Origin: Doris montereyensis
Taxonomy: Eukaryota > Mollusca > Gastropoda > Nudibranchia > Dorididae
Direction: 5' to 3'
Length of the DNA stretch: 64,000 bases
Assembly: GCA_037039925.1 (NCBI GenBank)
Contig: JAXRKP010000457.1
Span: 137,501-201,500 of the forward strand
The position numbers and the translations under genes are program-made. Below the pieces are notes generated by a model. That model had not been told where the DNA came from, did not search any database, and worked only from the letters and a program-made list of their open reading frames with translations. This document shows positions 10,259 through 24,170 of the stretch, one piece after another (positions within the stretch are counted from its first letter, which is position 1; the number at the start of each line of letters is the position of its first letter).

Positions 10259-12446
10259 CTAGCCTAGGCAGTGGAAAATAATATATATGAATTATTATAC
10301 ATACTATGTACAACATTTACAATATTATGCACTATGATAAAACAATATGACATATATAATATATATATGTACTCATCGGTGACATTAACTCTTTCCACCC
10401 GGAGTGACGACTCAGTCGTCGATGCGATTTCCCCAATTCTGGGAAGAACGAGCCAGTCGTCTATTCAATTTCCGACCTCAACTTTTTAAGACTCTTCTGT
10501 TCTGGTCTACTTTAGTTTTTACACTACCCAAGCGTTTCCAACAGTGAACATTGGAGTTTCTTTCTCTCTCTTTTTTTGTGTCTGTCTGTCTCTTTAGGAC
10601 TAGGAGTAGATGTGCTACTGATCTACAAACTCACAAACTTGTCCATGGCGATGTCTGTTCACCCCTGTACTGGTGTGTTATTTTACCCAAAATCCTTCAA
10701 AACTTTTATGAATAAGTGAGTGAATTAAGACGTACTGTACTCACACAAATGTCCCAGCACGTCTCTAACTACACACCAAAGTTCCTAACTTATGTAATAT
10801 TACATATGATACAACATTATGTTGGTGATTGTTTAAAATAAAAGCACCAAAAGTCTGTGTCTGTTGTATCCGTTTCTACTTCACTTCATCTCCTTCACCA
10901 GCTGTTGCATGTAGTCCAAAAACGTTCCGCTGCTCAGCTGATCTTCGGGCAGTTTACTGGCAAGACAAGTCTACAACAAAAATAAAAATTATTACAAAAT
11001 TTTGGTACAAAAATATGACCACAAAAAGAAGAAACTAACGTTAAAGAATATAAAAATAACTTTCATTCTCTACAGAGGTCTTCACGTTCTTCTCAACTTA
11101 GTTAATATTAATATATTATCATCAATAATTCTAGTCTTCTTCTCAAGCAGTAAAGTATAAGCATAATTTCTCTTCTTCGAAGCTATTCTGATGCTTGCAT
11201 GTATGACAGATCTAAACTCCATGTGAGTTGTTTCAGTTTAAATTCGTGAGGGGCGTATGCCTGTGTAAATGTGAGCAAGTGAGACGGACAAACGAATGTA
11301 TTGCATTTGCAGTGAAAATAAAGTAGATGGCGCCAGCTTACACTAAGTAATTGAACATGGCACATGTGCGGGTGACCGTTGACTCGATCTTTGACCAATA
11401 ATCATTGGTCACTGGGTGTAAAATTCCACTGCTACTCACCCATCCCATGCTCTATCTCTTGCTCCCCTGCAATACATTGAAACAAGCGCATGCTTACTGC
11501 ATACCCAACCAGGCCCGCCTACCTTCCTCCGCCCCAACAAACATCACACTTACACAATTGCTGTTGCATCTCTGTACCTACCTAACCAGGCCCACCCAAC
11601 CATGCCCACCTACCTTCCTCCGCCCCAACAAACGTCATGCTTACACAAGTGTTGCTGCATCTCTGTACAGACGCTCTAAAGCTCCCTCATGGCTTCGATG
11701 TTTGATTAGCCGTTTTCTTCTATGTTTTGGATTTGAGCCTCTTCAGTAGAGAGTTCCACTCTGTGTTTATATACCCATCAGTTGATTTATGATGCAACTG
11801 ATTTAATTAGCCCGAACAATACGGTGGCGCCTTTTTGACGGAGTTAACCGACCCTTGATAGTTTGTGGGTTACTTTCAGAATTAGAACATAACCTGAACA
11901 AACTGGTCACGATAATGCTCGATATGAAGGAGCATTAAGTCTGGTTACTCAGGCAAGAGTTTATGGACATCCACAGTGAAGAATAAGAATATTAGTATCT
12001 TATAAAATAAGTATATATATATATTTATTATAATGAACGTAAACTTGGATCATGTACCGCTGCATCAGAATTCTACGTGACAACCCCCCAAAAAAAAAGA
12101 AAATTTACATGCACACTCAAAATAGTGTGAAAAGCTACATGCATGGGCATATTCATTTTAATTGATTTGAAAGATTGAAAATTCATTAGTTTCATTTATT
12201 AGCCGTATCTGTGAGCAAAAGAAATGCCATGATTTTCATGTCTACACACCCCTAAACGGACTGAAATGGACTCGATTCAAAATCTAAAGTACCTAAATTT
12301 TTATTATATCTAAATCTAGAACACCAAAACGACTTGATGAAGTAAAAGAAAAAGTCTTAACGACAAGTAGATAAAAGGAACAAACAGAAAAGCAAACTCA
12401 AGCCTTTCGTGAGCGTCAGCAGATTTCTGATGTAGACTAAGATCTA
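10259..12446. other. No gene seen; one tandem duplication
   Basis: Mostly AT-rich unique sequence. At about 11510-11680 a block (ccaggcccrcctaccttcc, cgccccaacaaac, ttgctgcatctctgtac) occurs twice in tandem, which alone creates an open frame there. Other frames show no conserved motif. Confidence 0.5.
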
Positions 12447-13750
12447 CAGTGATGCTTTATGTTTAACGACATCGGAAATAACGAGGAGCTCGTTAATAAC
12501 CAGACTTTTGCAAATCACCGTTTTTTTTCCTTATTATTTCTCTATTGGAAAAGAGCTGTTTAACGACACCACGCGATCCAGAGACCTGGAATAACGAGAA
12601 CTCGAAAATGGTTATCTGAAATTAAAAATCATAATTTTCAAATAACACACACATTCATCCATACACATATCACAACACGCATTCACGATCAAGCCATAGA
12701 TAGAGCGGGAGAAGGTAACAAAGAACAGTATCGTACCAATAGAACAATACAGTACAATGTATGTAGGCTATAAACGTATGTAGGCCCGCTACCAGCCAGC
12801 ACTAGCCAATGTGTTGTGATTATCGATCGACTTCCGCACACAGCTCAGCGGCATAGCAAACTGTACACATGTGTAGCCTACTTCATTGGCCTACAGTGCT
12901 ACACCACAGCCACTAGCCAAGCGTTGTGATCGATCGACACCTTTGTTCTTGCGTTAGCCACAAGTCATGATCTTATTTATTTACTTTCCTTCATTTTAAT
13001 TTTTACACCATGAATTCTCAAAAAGAAAGAGGCTAACCATTGAAACGAAAGTTTCCATAATAGAAGAAGCGGAGAAGAAAGTAACTACATTTGTACCAAT
13101 GCAGAGATATGTCATTGATTTGACATTCCCTCTAGTACTTTGTACACAATTCTAAAGGACAAAGATATCGTCAAATCTATTGAGACACCATCAGAGCTCA
13201 ACGAAGATGAAGACGAGGAAGCCCCCATAGCCACCGTGTCTTGTACAACTGCACTTAAATGTGTGACGACGTTGCATCATTTTATGACGCAGCAGGCCAA
13301 TGGAAATGACCTTTGTAAAGATATGGACTCAGTTGAAAATTGTGCATAACTCTGCTATACTCAAACGAAAGCAATCAAGGATAACTTCCTTTTTCAAACC
13401 ATCCAATTCATAAGTTTATTTATCATTATCATCATTGCATATTACTATTACATGTATATTTTTATGTATTTTTTACATGTTGAACACCATAATAAAAATT
13501 ACTATAAAAAACCCCAATAAAAATGGATATATATCTATAAAAATCCTTTCGACGAAGTCCGGCAAAACAAGGGAAATAACCAATATATATTAATAGTACA
13601 TCTCACAGTCAAATTATGATATTTTGATTGTTTCCCTTGGAAATCGGAAATAACGAGAGCTCGGGAATAACGACATTTTTGCTTGGAACGGTACATCTCA
13701 CATAGTTTGGGGCTTGGAACGGGGGCTCTCGTTATAACCGAGTTCCACTG
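12447..13750 (+). mobile_element. Non-autonomous Tigger/pogo DNA transposon
   Basis: The element is bounded by TA dinucleotides at 12445-12446 and 13751-13752, the target-site duplication expected for Tc1/mariner-pogo elements. The left end starts cagtg and the right end finishes with cgttataaccgagttccactg. Subterminal aataacgag and gctcg motifs recur in both orientations. Inside is a shrunken transposase reading frame (see the pseudogene at 13031). At about 1.3 kb it is about half the usual length of full Tigger elements. The left terminus is less like the right one, so the left boundary is the weaker call. Confidence 0.65.
13031..13349 (+). pseudogene. Tigger transposase remnant, N- and C-terminal ends only
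   Basis: At about 13033 a frame reads RLTIETKVSIIEEAEKK, the first helix-turn-helix of pogo/Tigger transposases (typically KRLTLEEKVEVIEE). A second frame at about 13140 starts YTILKDKDIVKS, the end of the same DNA-binding domain. It passes directly into an acidic C-terminus (SELNEDEDEEAP.., ALKCVTTLHHF, DMDSVENCA) that in full proteins follows the DDE domain. The DDE/DDD catalytic domain between them is absent and the two pieces are out of frame. It cannot make a transposase. Confidence 0.7.
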
Positions 13751-15479
13751 TAGATTTAACCTGTTCCCGGCAGAGGTCCCGGCAGAGGGCATCTCAGCTA
13801 GTATTTATAATAACAATTTTGATTTCTCTTTATCATAAAGCTGAGTTCCTTGAACTGACTGCGTTTAACTCGGAAACCACTGTATCGGTTGAGGGTGATA
13901 TCAAGTACTAAGTACGATTATTAGATCAAATTAATACCCGATGCTGAAGTTGCGCTGGCTTTTTATGTAGTCCTTGATACTAAAGCTATGCAGGATTTTT
14001 ATTGTAATGACAGGAAATCGAAAAATTTTAATTAATGAAAAGTTTTGTAGATCGCAGGTAGAACAATCTTTTCCTAATAATTTTAAAATGCTGATTTGAT
14101 GGAAGAAGTTATTTGCTAAGAAGCTAAAGCAGGCTATTTGAATTCTACCTGTGAGATATGGAGGTTGTGGGGTGCAATGGTCTGAGTTATATGCGGTCAA
14201 AATTAGAGATGTTATATATATGTAGAGAGATATAATGAACTTTGTTTCTAACCCTTATTTTGTCCAAATATGTCACACTGTCTTTCCACCTCTCCTTAAA
14301 CCTCACTCTGTCCGCAGAACCACTGTAGAACTCTGTCAGTCGGCGCTGTGGGATGACATGAGATTGATTGATGATAGAATGATAAAAAAAAATTCCAACC
14401 CAATGTAATAAATAAAACGAAAGAAAAGAGAAAATAATGTCAAATCACATTTAGTCTGTATAATTCTCTAATGATAGTGTAAATCTATCAGTGTAAGTCG
14501 CTAAACGTGAAAGTTTGCGGAAAATTTCTTTACAAGGGAGACACAATTTTAAAAAAAAAAGAAAGAAAAGATTTTCGCGTCACTCAAACTCTAAACTCTA
14601 ATACATTAAAACATCTTGGATGCTCGACATTTGGTAGTGAAAATATCATTGTTCAATCGAGGAATGCATTTTGAAGAGACTCGTTGAAAAACTACGGACA
14701 TAGAAAATGACTTTCTATTTCTTCTACTTCTATTTTTAGAGACCTAGATTTTGAAAGCATTTCAAGAGGTGCAGAAACCTCTGCCTGTTCTTTCTTCATG
14801 TCAAGGCAACACGTCATATGCAATTTCTGTTGACCAGCGATTTTCAAATTTCACTCACAAGACGGGAAACATTCCCGAAATATGAAAAAGGAAGTTACGA
14901 AAATGTTATCCGAATTTAACTATTTAGGAAGAAAGTTACGATTTACACTTAAATCTACATTGTGTTCTTAGTACACAACAGCTCATAGAAATTTAGAAGT
15001 AAAAGTACAATTGAATGCTGCAGCCAGTTTTCAATAGACAAAATTCTAAACACTTAGAAAAACCAAATCTATAGACATTATTGAAGGGTGGTACAATGAA
15101 AAACAGTGGCATTGGCGGCCTATCTAAAATTAGATTTAGAGAAAGAGGGAGAGAGAGAGAGAGAAACAGAGAGAGAGAGAACAGAGTGACAGAGCGAGAT
15201 GGAGAGAGAGACAGAGAGAGGAGCGAGCATAACAATAACATTAACAAAAAGAGAGAGTGAGACCGACACAGACAGATAGACAATATACACAGACAAATGG
15301 ATGACTTACCATATCAATAATGGATGACTTACCATATCAATAAGGATGTCCTCTGTTAGAGACAGATCTCTTTGCAGGGAATAGGAAATGTGCATGGGGA
15401 TGTTGTAAGATGACGGGTGCTGCACAGGGATAAACACCATCATGTTATTGTTATGGTTACGGACTCAATCTAAGACACG
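13751..15479. other. No gene seen; GA-rich tract at 15135-15275
   Basis: AT-rich unique sequence. At 15135-15275 there is an imperfect gagaga/gacaga tract. The short frames in this stretch have no recognisable domains. Confidence 0.5.
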
Positions 15480-15722
15480 ATATATATTATTATTTTGAGT
15501 ATGACTGCATGGGGAGGAAATACAAGAGATAGAAAAAAAAAGAAATTTAATAGGACACTGAAACACATAGGGAAACTCATAAATGATGTAGAGGCGGAGA
15601 ACTTTGAAGATCTGTATGAGAATCAATGCAAGTTCAAACTCAGGAGTATACTTAAAGACAACACCCACCTCTTTTCTCCATACCCAAAACAAGTAGTGGA
15701 AGTGGTCGACTTATACATTTAA
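15480..15722 (+). pseudogene. LINE reverse transcriptase, C-terminal fragment
   Basis: The frame reads SMTAWGGNTRDRKK.., then LKHIGKLINDVEAENFEDLY, then ENQCKFKLRSILKDNTHLF. This matches the end of many non-LTR retrotransposon ORF2 proteins, where a WxGN-type motif is followed by a helix ending in DLYE and a DxxHPL(F) segment. The usual LPSGRR(Y/F)R end is degraded to a different sequence. Nothing of the catalytic reverse transcriptase remains, so this is a 5'-truncated, dead insertion. Confidence 0.65.
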
Positions 15723-16114
15723 AATCGCCCACTGAGAGATATTTTAGATCTTTTCCAAAGCGCCATACAAAAGTTTGACCATACCTTACTTTGAAAGCAC
15801 AATGGCGTTTTCCTCACAATGTTTAAGAAATGTCAATTGATGGATGGTGAATGAATGATTTATGATAAGTTAATGAATGTGTATGAAGCTAAACTGATTT
15901 GTCTAAAAAAATTTTTTTTAAGTATATTATTGTTTCACCGCACTATTTATTTACCTTTCAATTTTTGTATACTTCTCCTAAAATCTAAACATTTAATGAT
16001 TAACTTAAGTTAAATTTGTTTTTAATTTGAATGCATTGATGTATTCTTTTTATTATTCAAATGGAAATTGTGATAACACAAGTATAATTTCCTTTTTTTA
16101 AAGGATCAATAAAG
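15723..16114 (+). repeat. 3' untranslated part of the LINE fragment
   Basis: The stretch from about 15920 (ttgtttcaccgcactattta, ttctcctaaaatctaaacat, tttaatgattaactt, cattgatgtattc) is repeated at 38650-38835 with high similarity. Lying just after the LINE C-terminus, it is most simply the 3' UTR of that family. Confidence 0.6.
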
Positions 16115-16200
16115 ATGATCCGGGCAGTGGACAGGTAAGGTTAAGGAGTTAACCCTGAAAGAAAACAACCTGCTGCCTTGCAGGCCGGTCTTTCAGGAAA
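16115..16200 (+). mobile_element. Fragment of the RTE-like LINE 5' module
   Basis: The block atccgggcagtggacaggta, ggagttaaccctgaaagaaaa, caacctgctgccttgcaggc matches the 5' region of the LINE at 48659 (atccgggcagtggacaggta..). It carries one copy of a module that is present several times there. Confidence 0.75.
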
Positions 16201-16445
16201 AAGAGTCCCGTTGAAATACCTTTTTCATCAGCTTTTGAGATGAAGTGTCACAGGAAAACAGTGATAATGTTATGGAAAGGCAAAATATCAAATGAAGAAA
16301 TATTTTAAAAAATCCTGTGTAACATCAAGAAACAAAAGTCGTGATATTTTGGACTCCTAAAACTAAAATGTCACCAGACTTTTAAAAACACATTTTAGAA
16401 ACCAAAAATTGAAAGCAAAAGAGGAAGAAGAAGACCAACTGAAAG

Positions 16446-19400
16446 GACATAGAAGGTGGGAACAGGACATAGAAGGTGGGAACAGGACATAGAAGGTGAA
16501 GGTGGGAACAGGACATAGAAGATGGGTGGGAACAGGACATAGAAGGTGGGAACAGGACATAGAAGGTGGGAACAGGACATAGAAGATGGGAACAGGACAT
16601 AGAAGGAGAAGATGGGAACAGGACGTAGAAGGTAGAAGGTGGGAACAGGACAGGATGTATAGAAAGGTAGAAGGTGGGAACAGGACATAGAAGGTAGAAG
16701 ATGGGAACAGGACATAGAAGGTAGAAGATGGGAACAGGACAGAGGACATATAGAAGATGGGAACAGGACATAGAAGATGGGAACAGGACATAGAAGATGG
16801 GAACAGGACAAAGAAGGTAGAAGATGGGAACAGGACATAGAAGGTAGAAGATGGGGAACAGGACATAGAAGGTGGGAACAGGAAGATGGGAACAGGACAT
16901 AGAAGATGGGAACAGGACATAGAAGGTAGAAGATGGGAACAGGACATAGAAGGTAGAAGATGGGAACAGGACATAGAAGGTAGAAGATGGGAACAGGACT
17001 TAGAAGATGGGAACAGGACATAGAAGGTAGAAGATGGGAACAGGACATAGAAGATGGGAACAGGACATAGAAGGTAGAAGATGGGAACAGGACTTAGAAG
17101 ATGGGAACAGGACATAGAAAGAGATGGAACAGGACTTAGAAGATGGGAACAGGACTTAGAAGATGGGAACAGGACATAGAAGATGGGAACAGGACACAGA
17201 AGATGGGAACAGGACATAGAAAGAAGATGGGAACAGGACATAGAAGAATGGGAACAGGACATAGAAGGTAGAAGAATGGGAACAGGACTTAGAATAGAAG
17301 GTAGAAGATGGGGAACAGGACATAGAAGATGAAGATGGTAGAACAGGAGGTAGAAAGGTAGAAGGTGGGAACAGGACATAGAAGGTAGAAGAGAACAGGA
17401 CATGGTAGAAGATGGGGACATAGAAGGTAGATGGGAACAGGACATAGAAGGTAGAAGGGAACAGGACATAGAAGGTAGAAGATGGGAACAGGACATAGAA
17501 GATGGGGAAAGGATGGATGGGAACAGGACATAGAAGAGAACAGGTAGAAGATGGGAACAGGACATAGAAGGTAGAAGGTGGGAACAGGACTTAGAAGATG
17601 GGAACAGGTAGAAGATGGGAGCAGGACTTAAAGATGGGAACAGGACGTAGAAGGTGGGAACAGACAAGATGGGAACAGGACTTAGAAGATGGGAACAGGA
17701 CTTAGAAGATGGGAACAGGACTTAGAAGAAGATGGGAACAGGACTTAGAAGGTGGGAACAGGACTTAGAAGATGGGAACAGGACTTAGAAGATGGGAACA
17801 GGACGTTGAAGGTAGAAGGTGGGAACAGGACGTTGAAGGTGGGAACAGGACATAGAAGGTGGGAACAGGACATTGAAGGTAGAAGATGGGAACAGGACGT
17901 TGAAGGTGGGAACAGGACATAGAAGGTGGGAACAGGATGTAGAAGGTGGGAAACAGGACGTTGAAGGTGGGAACAGGACATAGAAGGTAGAAGGTGGGAA
18001 CAGGACATAGAAGGTAGAAGGTGGAACAGGACATAGAAGGTGGGAACAGGACATAGAAGGTGGGAACAGGACATAGAAGGTGGGTGGGAACAGGACATAA
18101 AAGGTGGGAACAGGACATAGAAGGTGGGAACAGGACATAGAAGGTAGAAGGTGGGAACAGGGACATAGAAGGTAGAAGGTGGGAACAGGACTTAGAAGGT
18201 AGAAGGTGGAACAGGACATAGAAGGTAGAAGATGGGAAACAGGACATAGAAGGTAGAAGGTGGGAACAGGACATAGAAGGTGGGAACAGGACATAGAAGG
18301 TGGGAACAGGACTTAGAAGGTAGAAGATGGAACAGGACATAGAAGGTAGAAGGTGGGAACAGGACATAGAAGGTAGAAGATGGGAACAGGACTTAGAAGG
18401 TAGAAGGTGGAACAGGACATAGAAGGTAGAAGGTGGGAACAGGACATAGAAGGTAGAAGATGGGAACAGGACATAGAAGGTAGAAGATGGGAACAGGACT
18501 TAGAAGGTGGGAACAGGTAGAAGATGGGAACAGGACATAGAAGGTAGAAGATGGGAACAGGACTTAGAAGGTAGAAGATGGGAACAGGACATAGAAGGTA
18601 GAAGGTGGGAACAGGTAGAAAGAAGGTGGGAACAGGACATAGAAGGTAGAAGGTGGGAACAGGACATAGAAGGTAGAAGGTGGGAACAGGACATAGAAGG
18701 TAGAAGGTGGGAACAGGACAGGACATAGAAGGTAGAAGGTGGGAACAGGACATAGAAGGTAGAAGATGGAACAGGACATAGAAGGTAGAAGATGGGAACA
18801 GGACATAGAAGGTAGAAGATGGGAGGACTTAGAAGGACATAGAAAGAAGGTGGGAACAGGACATAGAAGGTGGGAACAGGATTAGAAGGTGGGAACAGGA
18901 CATAGAAAGGTAGAAGGTGGGAACAGGACATAGAAGGTAGAAGATGGAACAGGACATAGAAGGTAGAAGGTGGAACAGGACATAGAAGGTAGAAGATGGG
19001 AACAGGACATAGAAGGTAGAAGATGGGAACAGGACGTAGAAGGTGGAACAGGACATAGAAGGTAGAAGATGGGAACAGGACATAGAAGATGGGGTAGAAG
19101 ATGGGAACAGGACATAGAAGGTAGAAGGTGGGAACAGGACTTAGAAGGTAGAAGATGGGAACAGGACATAGAAGGTAGAAGGTGGGAACAGGACATAGAA
19201 GGTAGAAGGTGGAACAGGACTTAGAAGGTGGGAACAGGACATAGAAGGTAGAAGATGGGAACAGGACATATGGAACAGGACATAGAAGATGGGAACAGGG
19301 AGGTAGAAGATGGGAACAGGACATAGAAGATGGGAACAGGACATAGAAGGTAGAAGATGGGAACAGGACTTAGAAGATGGGAACAGGACTTAGAAGATGG

Positions 19401-22400
19401 GAACAGGACTTAGAAGATGGGAACAGGACTTAGAAGATGGAACAGGACTTAGAAGATGGGAACAGGACTTAGAAGATGGGAACAGGACGTTGAAGGTAGA
19501 AGATGGGAACAGGACATAGAAGGGAAGATGGGAACAGGACATAGAAGGTAGAAGATGGGAACAGGACCTTTGAAGGTAGAAGATGGGAACAGGACGTTAG
19601 AAGGTGGGAACAGGACATAGAAGAAGTGGGAACAGGATGTAGAAGGTGGGAACAGGACATAGAAGGTAGAAGATGGGAACAGGACATAGAAGGTAGAAGA
19701 TGGAAACAGGACATAGAAGGTAGAAGGTGGGAACAGGACTTAGAAGGTAGAAGATGGGAACATGGGAACAGGACTTAGAAGGTAAAAGATGGGAACAGGA
19801 CATAGAAGGTAGAAGATGGGAACAGGACATAGAAGGTAGAAGATGGGAACAGGACATAGAAGGTAGAAGATGGGAACAGGACATAGAAGGTAGAAGGTGG
19901 GAACAAGTTGAGTGGGAACAGGACATAGAAGGTAGAAGGTGGGAACAGGACTTAGAAGGTAGAAGATGGGAACAGGACATAGAAGGTAGAAGGTGTGGGT
20001 GGGAACAGGACATAGAAGGTAGAAGGGGAACAGGACTTAGAAGGTAGAAGATGGGAACAGGACATAGAAGGTAGAAGGTGGGAACAGGACATAGAAGGTA
20101 GAAGGTGGGAACAGGACTTAGAAGGTAGGAAGGTGGAACAGGACATAGAAGGTAGAAGGTGGGAACAGGACTTAGAGAAGGTGGGAACAGGACTTAGAAG
20201 GTAGAAGATGGGAACAGGACATAGAAGATGGAACAGGACATAGAAGGTAGAAGATGGGAACAGGACATAGAAGGTAGAAGGATGGGAACAGGACTTAGAA
20301 GGTAGAAGGTGGGAACAGGACTAGAAGGTAGAAGGTGGGAACAGGACATAGAAGGTGAAGGTGGGAACAGGACATAGAAGGTAGAAGATGGGAACAGGAC
20401 ATAGAAGAAGATGGAACAGGACTTAGAAGGTAGAAGATGGGAACAGGACTAGGAATAGAAGGTAGAAGGTGGGAACAGGACTTAGAAGATGGGAACAGGA
20501 CTTAGAAAGAAGATGGGAACAGGACTTAGAAGATGGGAACAGGACATAGAAGGTAGGTGGGAACAGGACTTAGAAGGTGGGAACAGGACATAGAAGGTAG
20601 AAGGTGGGAACAGGACATAGAAAGATGGGAACAGGACATAGAAGGTAGAAGATGGGAACAGGACATAGAAGGTAGAAGATGGGAACAGGACATAGAAGGT
20701 AGAAGATGGGAACAGGACATAGAAGGTAGAAGGTGGGAACAGACATAGAAGGTAGAAGGTGGGAACAGGACATAGAAGGTAGAAGGTGGGAACAGGACAT
20801 AGAAGGTAGAAGGTGGGAACAGGTAGAAGGGAAGATGGGAACAGGACATAGAAGGTAGAAGATGGAACAGGACATAGAAGGTAGAAGATGGGAACAGGAC
20901 ATAGAAGGTAGAAGATGGGAACAGGACATAGAAGGTAGAAGGTGGGAACAGGACAAGGTAGAAGATGGGAACAGGACATAGAAGGTGGGAACAGGACATA
21001 GAAGGTGGGAACAGGACATAGAAGGTAGAAGGTGGGAACAGGACATTAGAAGGTGGGAACAGGACTTAGAAGGTAGAAGGTGGGACAGGACATAGAAGGT
21101 AGAAGGTGGAACAGGACATAGAAGGTAGAAGATGGAACAGGACATAGAAGGTAGAAGATGGGAACAGGACATAGAAGGTAGAAGATGGAAACAGGACATA
21201 GAAGGTAGAAGATGGGAACAGGACATAGAAGGTAGAAGATGGAACAGGACATAGAAGGTAGAAGGTGGGAACAGGACGTTGAAGGTAGAAGGTGGGAACA
21301 GGACGTTGAAGGTAGAAGGTGGGAACAGGACATAGAAGGTAGAAGATGGGAACAGGACATAGAAGGTAGAAGATGGGAACAGGACATAGAAGGTAGAAGA
21401 TGGGAACAGGACATAGAAGGTAGAAGATGGGAACAGGACAGAAGGTAGAAGATGGGAACAGGACATAGAAGGTAGAAGGTAGAAGATGGGACATAGAGAA
21501 GGTAGAAGATGGAACAGAAGAAGGTAGAAGGTGGGAACAGGACATAGAAGATGGAACAGGACATAGAAGGTAGAAGATGGGAACAACATAGAAGGTAGAA
21601 GATGGGAACAGGACATAGAAGGTAGAAGGTGGGAACAGGACATAGAAGAATGGGAACAGGACATAGAATAGAAGATGGGAACAGGACATAGACATAGAAG
21701 GTGGGAACAGGACATAGAAGGTAGAAGGTGGGAACAGGACATAGAAGAAGGTAGAAGGTGGAAGATGGGAACAGGACGTTGAAGGTAGAAGATGGGAACA
21801 GGACATAGAAGGTAGAAGATGGGAACAGGACGTAGAAGGTAGAAGATGGGAACAGGACATAGAAGGTAGAAGATGGGAACAGGACATAGAAGATGGGAAA
21901 CAGGACATAGAAGATGGGAACAGACATAGAAGGTAGAAGATGGGAACAGGACATAGAACAGTTGAAGGTAGAAGATGGGAACAGGACATGAAGGTAGAAG
22001 ATGGGAACAGGACATAGAAGGTAGAAGATGGGAACAGGACATAGAAGGTAGAAGATGGGAACAGGACATAGAAGGTAGAATGGGAACAGGACATAGAAGA
22101 TGGGAACAGGACATAGAAGATGGAACAGGACATAGAAGATGGGAACAGGACACAGAAGGTAGAAGATGGGAACAGGACATAGAAGATGGGAAAGGACATA
22201 GAAGGTGCAGAAGATGGAACAGGACATGAAAGATGGGAACAGGACATAGAAGATGGGAACAGGACATAGAAGGTAGAAGATGGGAACAGTGATAGAAGGT
22301 AGAAGATGGGAACAGGACATAGAAGAAGATGGGAACAGGACGTTGAAGGCAGAAGATGGAACAGGACATAGAAGCGTTGAAGAGATGGGAACAGGACGTT

Positions 22401-24170
22401 GAAGGTAGAAGATGGGAACAGGATTTAGAAGATGGAACAGGACATAGGAAGGTGGAAGATGGGAACAGGACATAGAAAGATGGGGAACAGGACATAGAAG
22501 ATGGGAACAGGACTTAGAAGGTAGAAGATGGGAACAGGACATAGAAGGTAGAAGATGGGAACAGGACGTTGAAGGTAGAAGATGGGAACAGGACATAGAA
22601 GGTAGAAGATGGGAACAGGACATAGAAGGTAGAAGATGGGAACAGGACTTAGAAGATGGGAACAGGATGGGAACAGGACATAGAATAGAAGATGGGAACA
22701 GGACATAGAAGATGGGAACAGGACGTTGAAGGTAGAAGATGGAACAGGACATAGAAGTAGAAGATGGGAACAGGACGTTGAAGGTAGAAGATGGGAACAG
22801 GACTTAGAAGGTAGAAGATGGGAACAGGGACATAGAAGGTAGAGATGGGAACAGGACATAGAAGATGGGAACAGGACATAGAAGGTAGAAGATGGGAACA
22901 GGACATAGAAGATGGGAACAGACATAGAAGGTAGAAGATGGAACAGGACTTAGAAGGTGGGAACAGGACATAGAAGATAGAACAGGACAGAAGGTGAAGA
23001 TGGGAACAGGACATAGAAGGTAGAAGATGGGAACAGGACATAGAAGGTAGAAGATGGGAACAGGACATAGAAGGTAGAAGATGGGAACAGGACATAGAAG
23101 GTAGAAGGTGGGAACAGGACATAGAAGGTAGAAGGTGGGGAACAGGACATAGAAGGTAGAAGGTGGGGAAACAGGACATAGAAGGTAGAAGGTGGAACAG
23201 GACATAGAAGGTAGAAGGTGGGAACAGGACATAGAAGGTGAAGGTGGAACAGGACATGAAGGTAGAAGGTGGAACAGGACATAGAAGGTAGAAGGTGGAA
23301 CAGGATATAGAAGAAGGTAGAAGGTAGAACAGGACATAGAAGGTAGTGAAGGTGGAACAGGACATAGAAGGTAGAAGGGAACAGGACATAGAAGGTGGGA
23401 ACAGGACATAGAAGGTAGAAGTGAAGACAGGACATAGAAGGTAGAAGGTGGGAACAGGACATAGAAGGTAGAAGGGTGGGAACAGGACATAGAAGGTAGA
23501 AGGTGGGAACAGGACATAGAAGGTGGAACAGGACATAGAAGGTGGAACAGGACAAGCAGAAGGTGGGAACAGGACATGTGAAGGTGGGAACAGGACACAG
23601 AAGGTGGGAACAGGACATAGAAGGTGGGAAACAGGACATAGAAGGTGGAACAGGATGAAGTTGAAGGTGGGAACAGGACGTTGAAGGTGGGAACAGGACG
23701 TGAAGGTGAACAGGACATAGAAGGTGAAGGTGGGAACAGGACATAGAAGGTGAAGGGAACAGGACATAGAAGGTGGGAAAGGACTTAGGAAGGTGGGAAC
23801 AGGACATGAAGGGAAGGTGGGAACAGGACAAGAAGGTGGGAAACAGGACGTTGAAGGTTGCAGGAAGGTGGGAACAGGACATAGAAGGTAGAAGGGAGGA
23901 ACAGGACATTGAAGGTAGAAGGTGGGAACAGGACATAGAAGGTAGGTGGGAACAGGACATAGAAGGTAGAAGGTGGAACAGGACATATAAGGTGGGAACA
24001 GGACTTAGAAGGTGGGAACAGGACGTTGAAGGTAGAAGATGGAACAGACTTAGAAGGTAGAAGGGAACAGGACGTTGAAGGTAGAAGATGAACAGGACTT
24101 AGAAGGTGGGAACAGGACGTAGAAAGGTAGAAGATGGGAACAGACTTGAAGGTGAGAACAGGACGAAGAA
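16446..24170. repeat. Giant minisatellite, 20/27-bp units
   Basis: The core 20-mer gatgggaacaggacatagaa alternates with an optional 7-mer ggtagaa, giving units of 20 or 27 bp. Common variants are g(a/g)tgggaacaggac followed by atagaa, ttagaa, gttgaa or gtagaa. Because 27 is a multiple of three, the array stays open for long distances on both strands (RWEQDIEG on +, MSCSHLLPS on -). The frames contain no start context, no splice pattern and no non-repeat domain. The variation between units is scattered, with many single-base deletions. Confidence 0.95.

Noticed and set aside
10385..10470. Possible piggyBac-like end (ttaactctttccacccgg) and gacgactcagtcgtc palindrome
   Set aside because: No matching inverted end or transposase was found nearby. 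The similarity is too short to call.
11405..11749. 114-codon + frame rich in Thr, Pro and Leu
   Set aside because: It is created by a local tandem duplication and shows no conserved motif or splice context.
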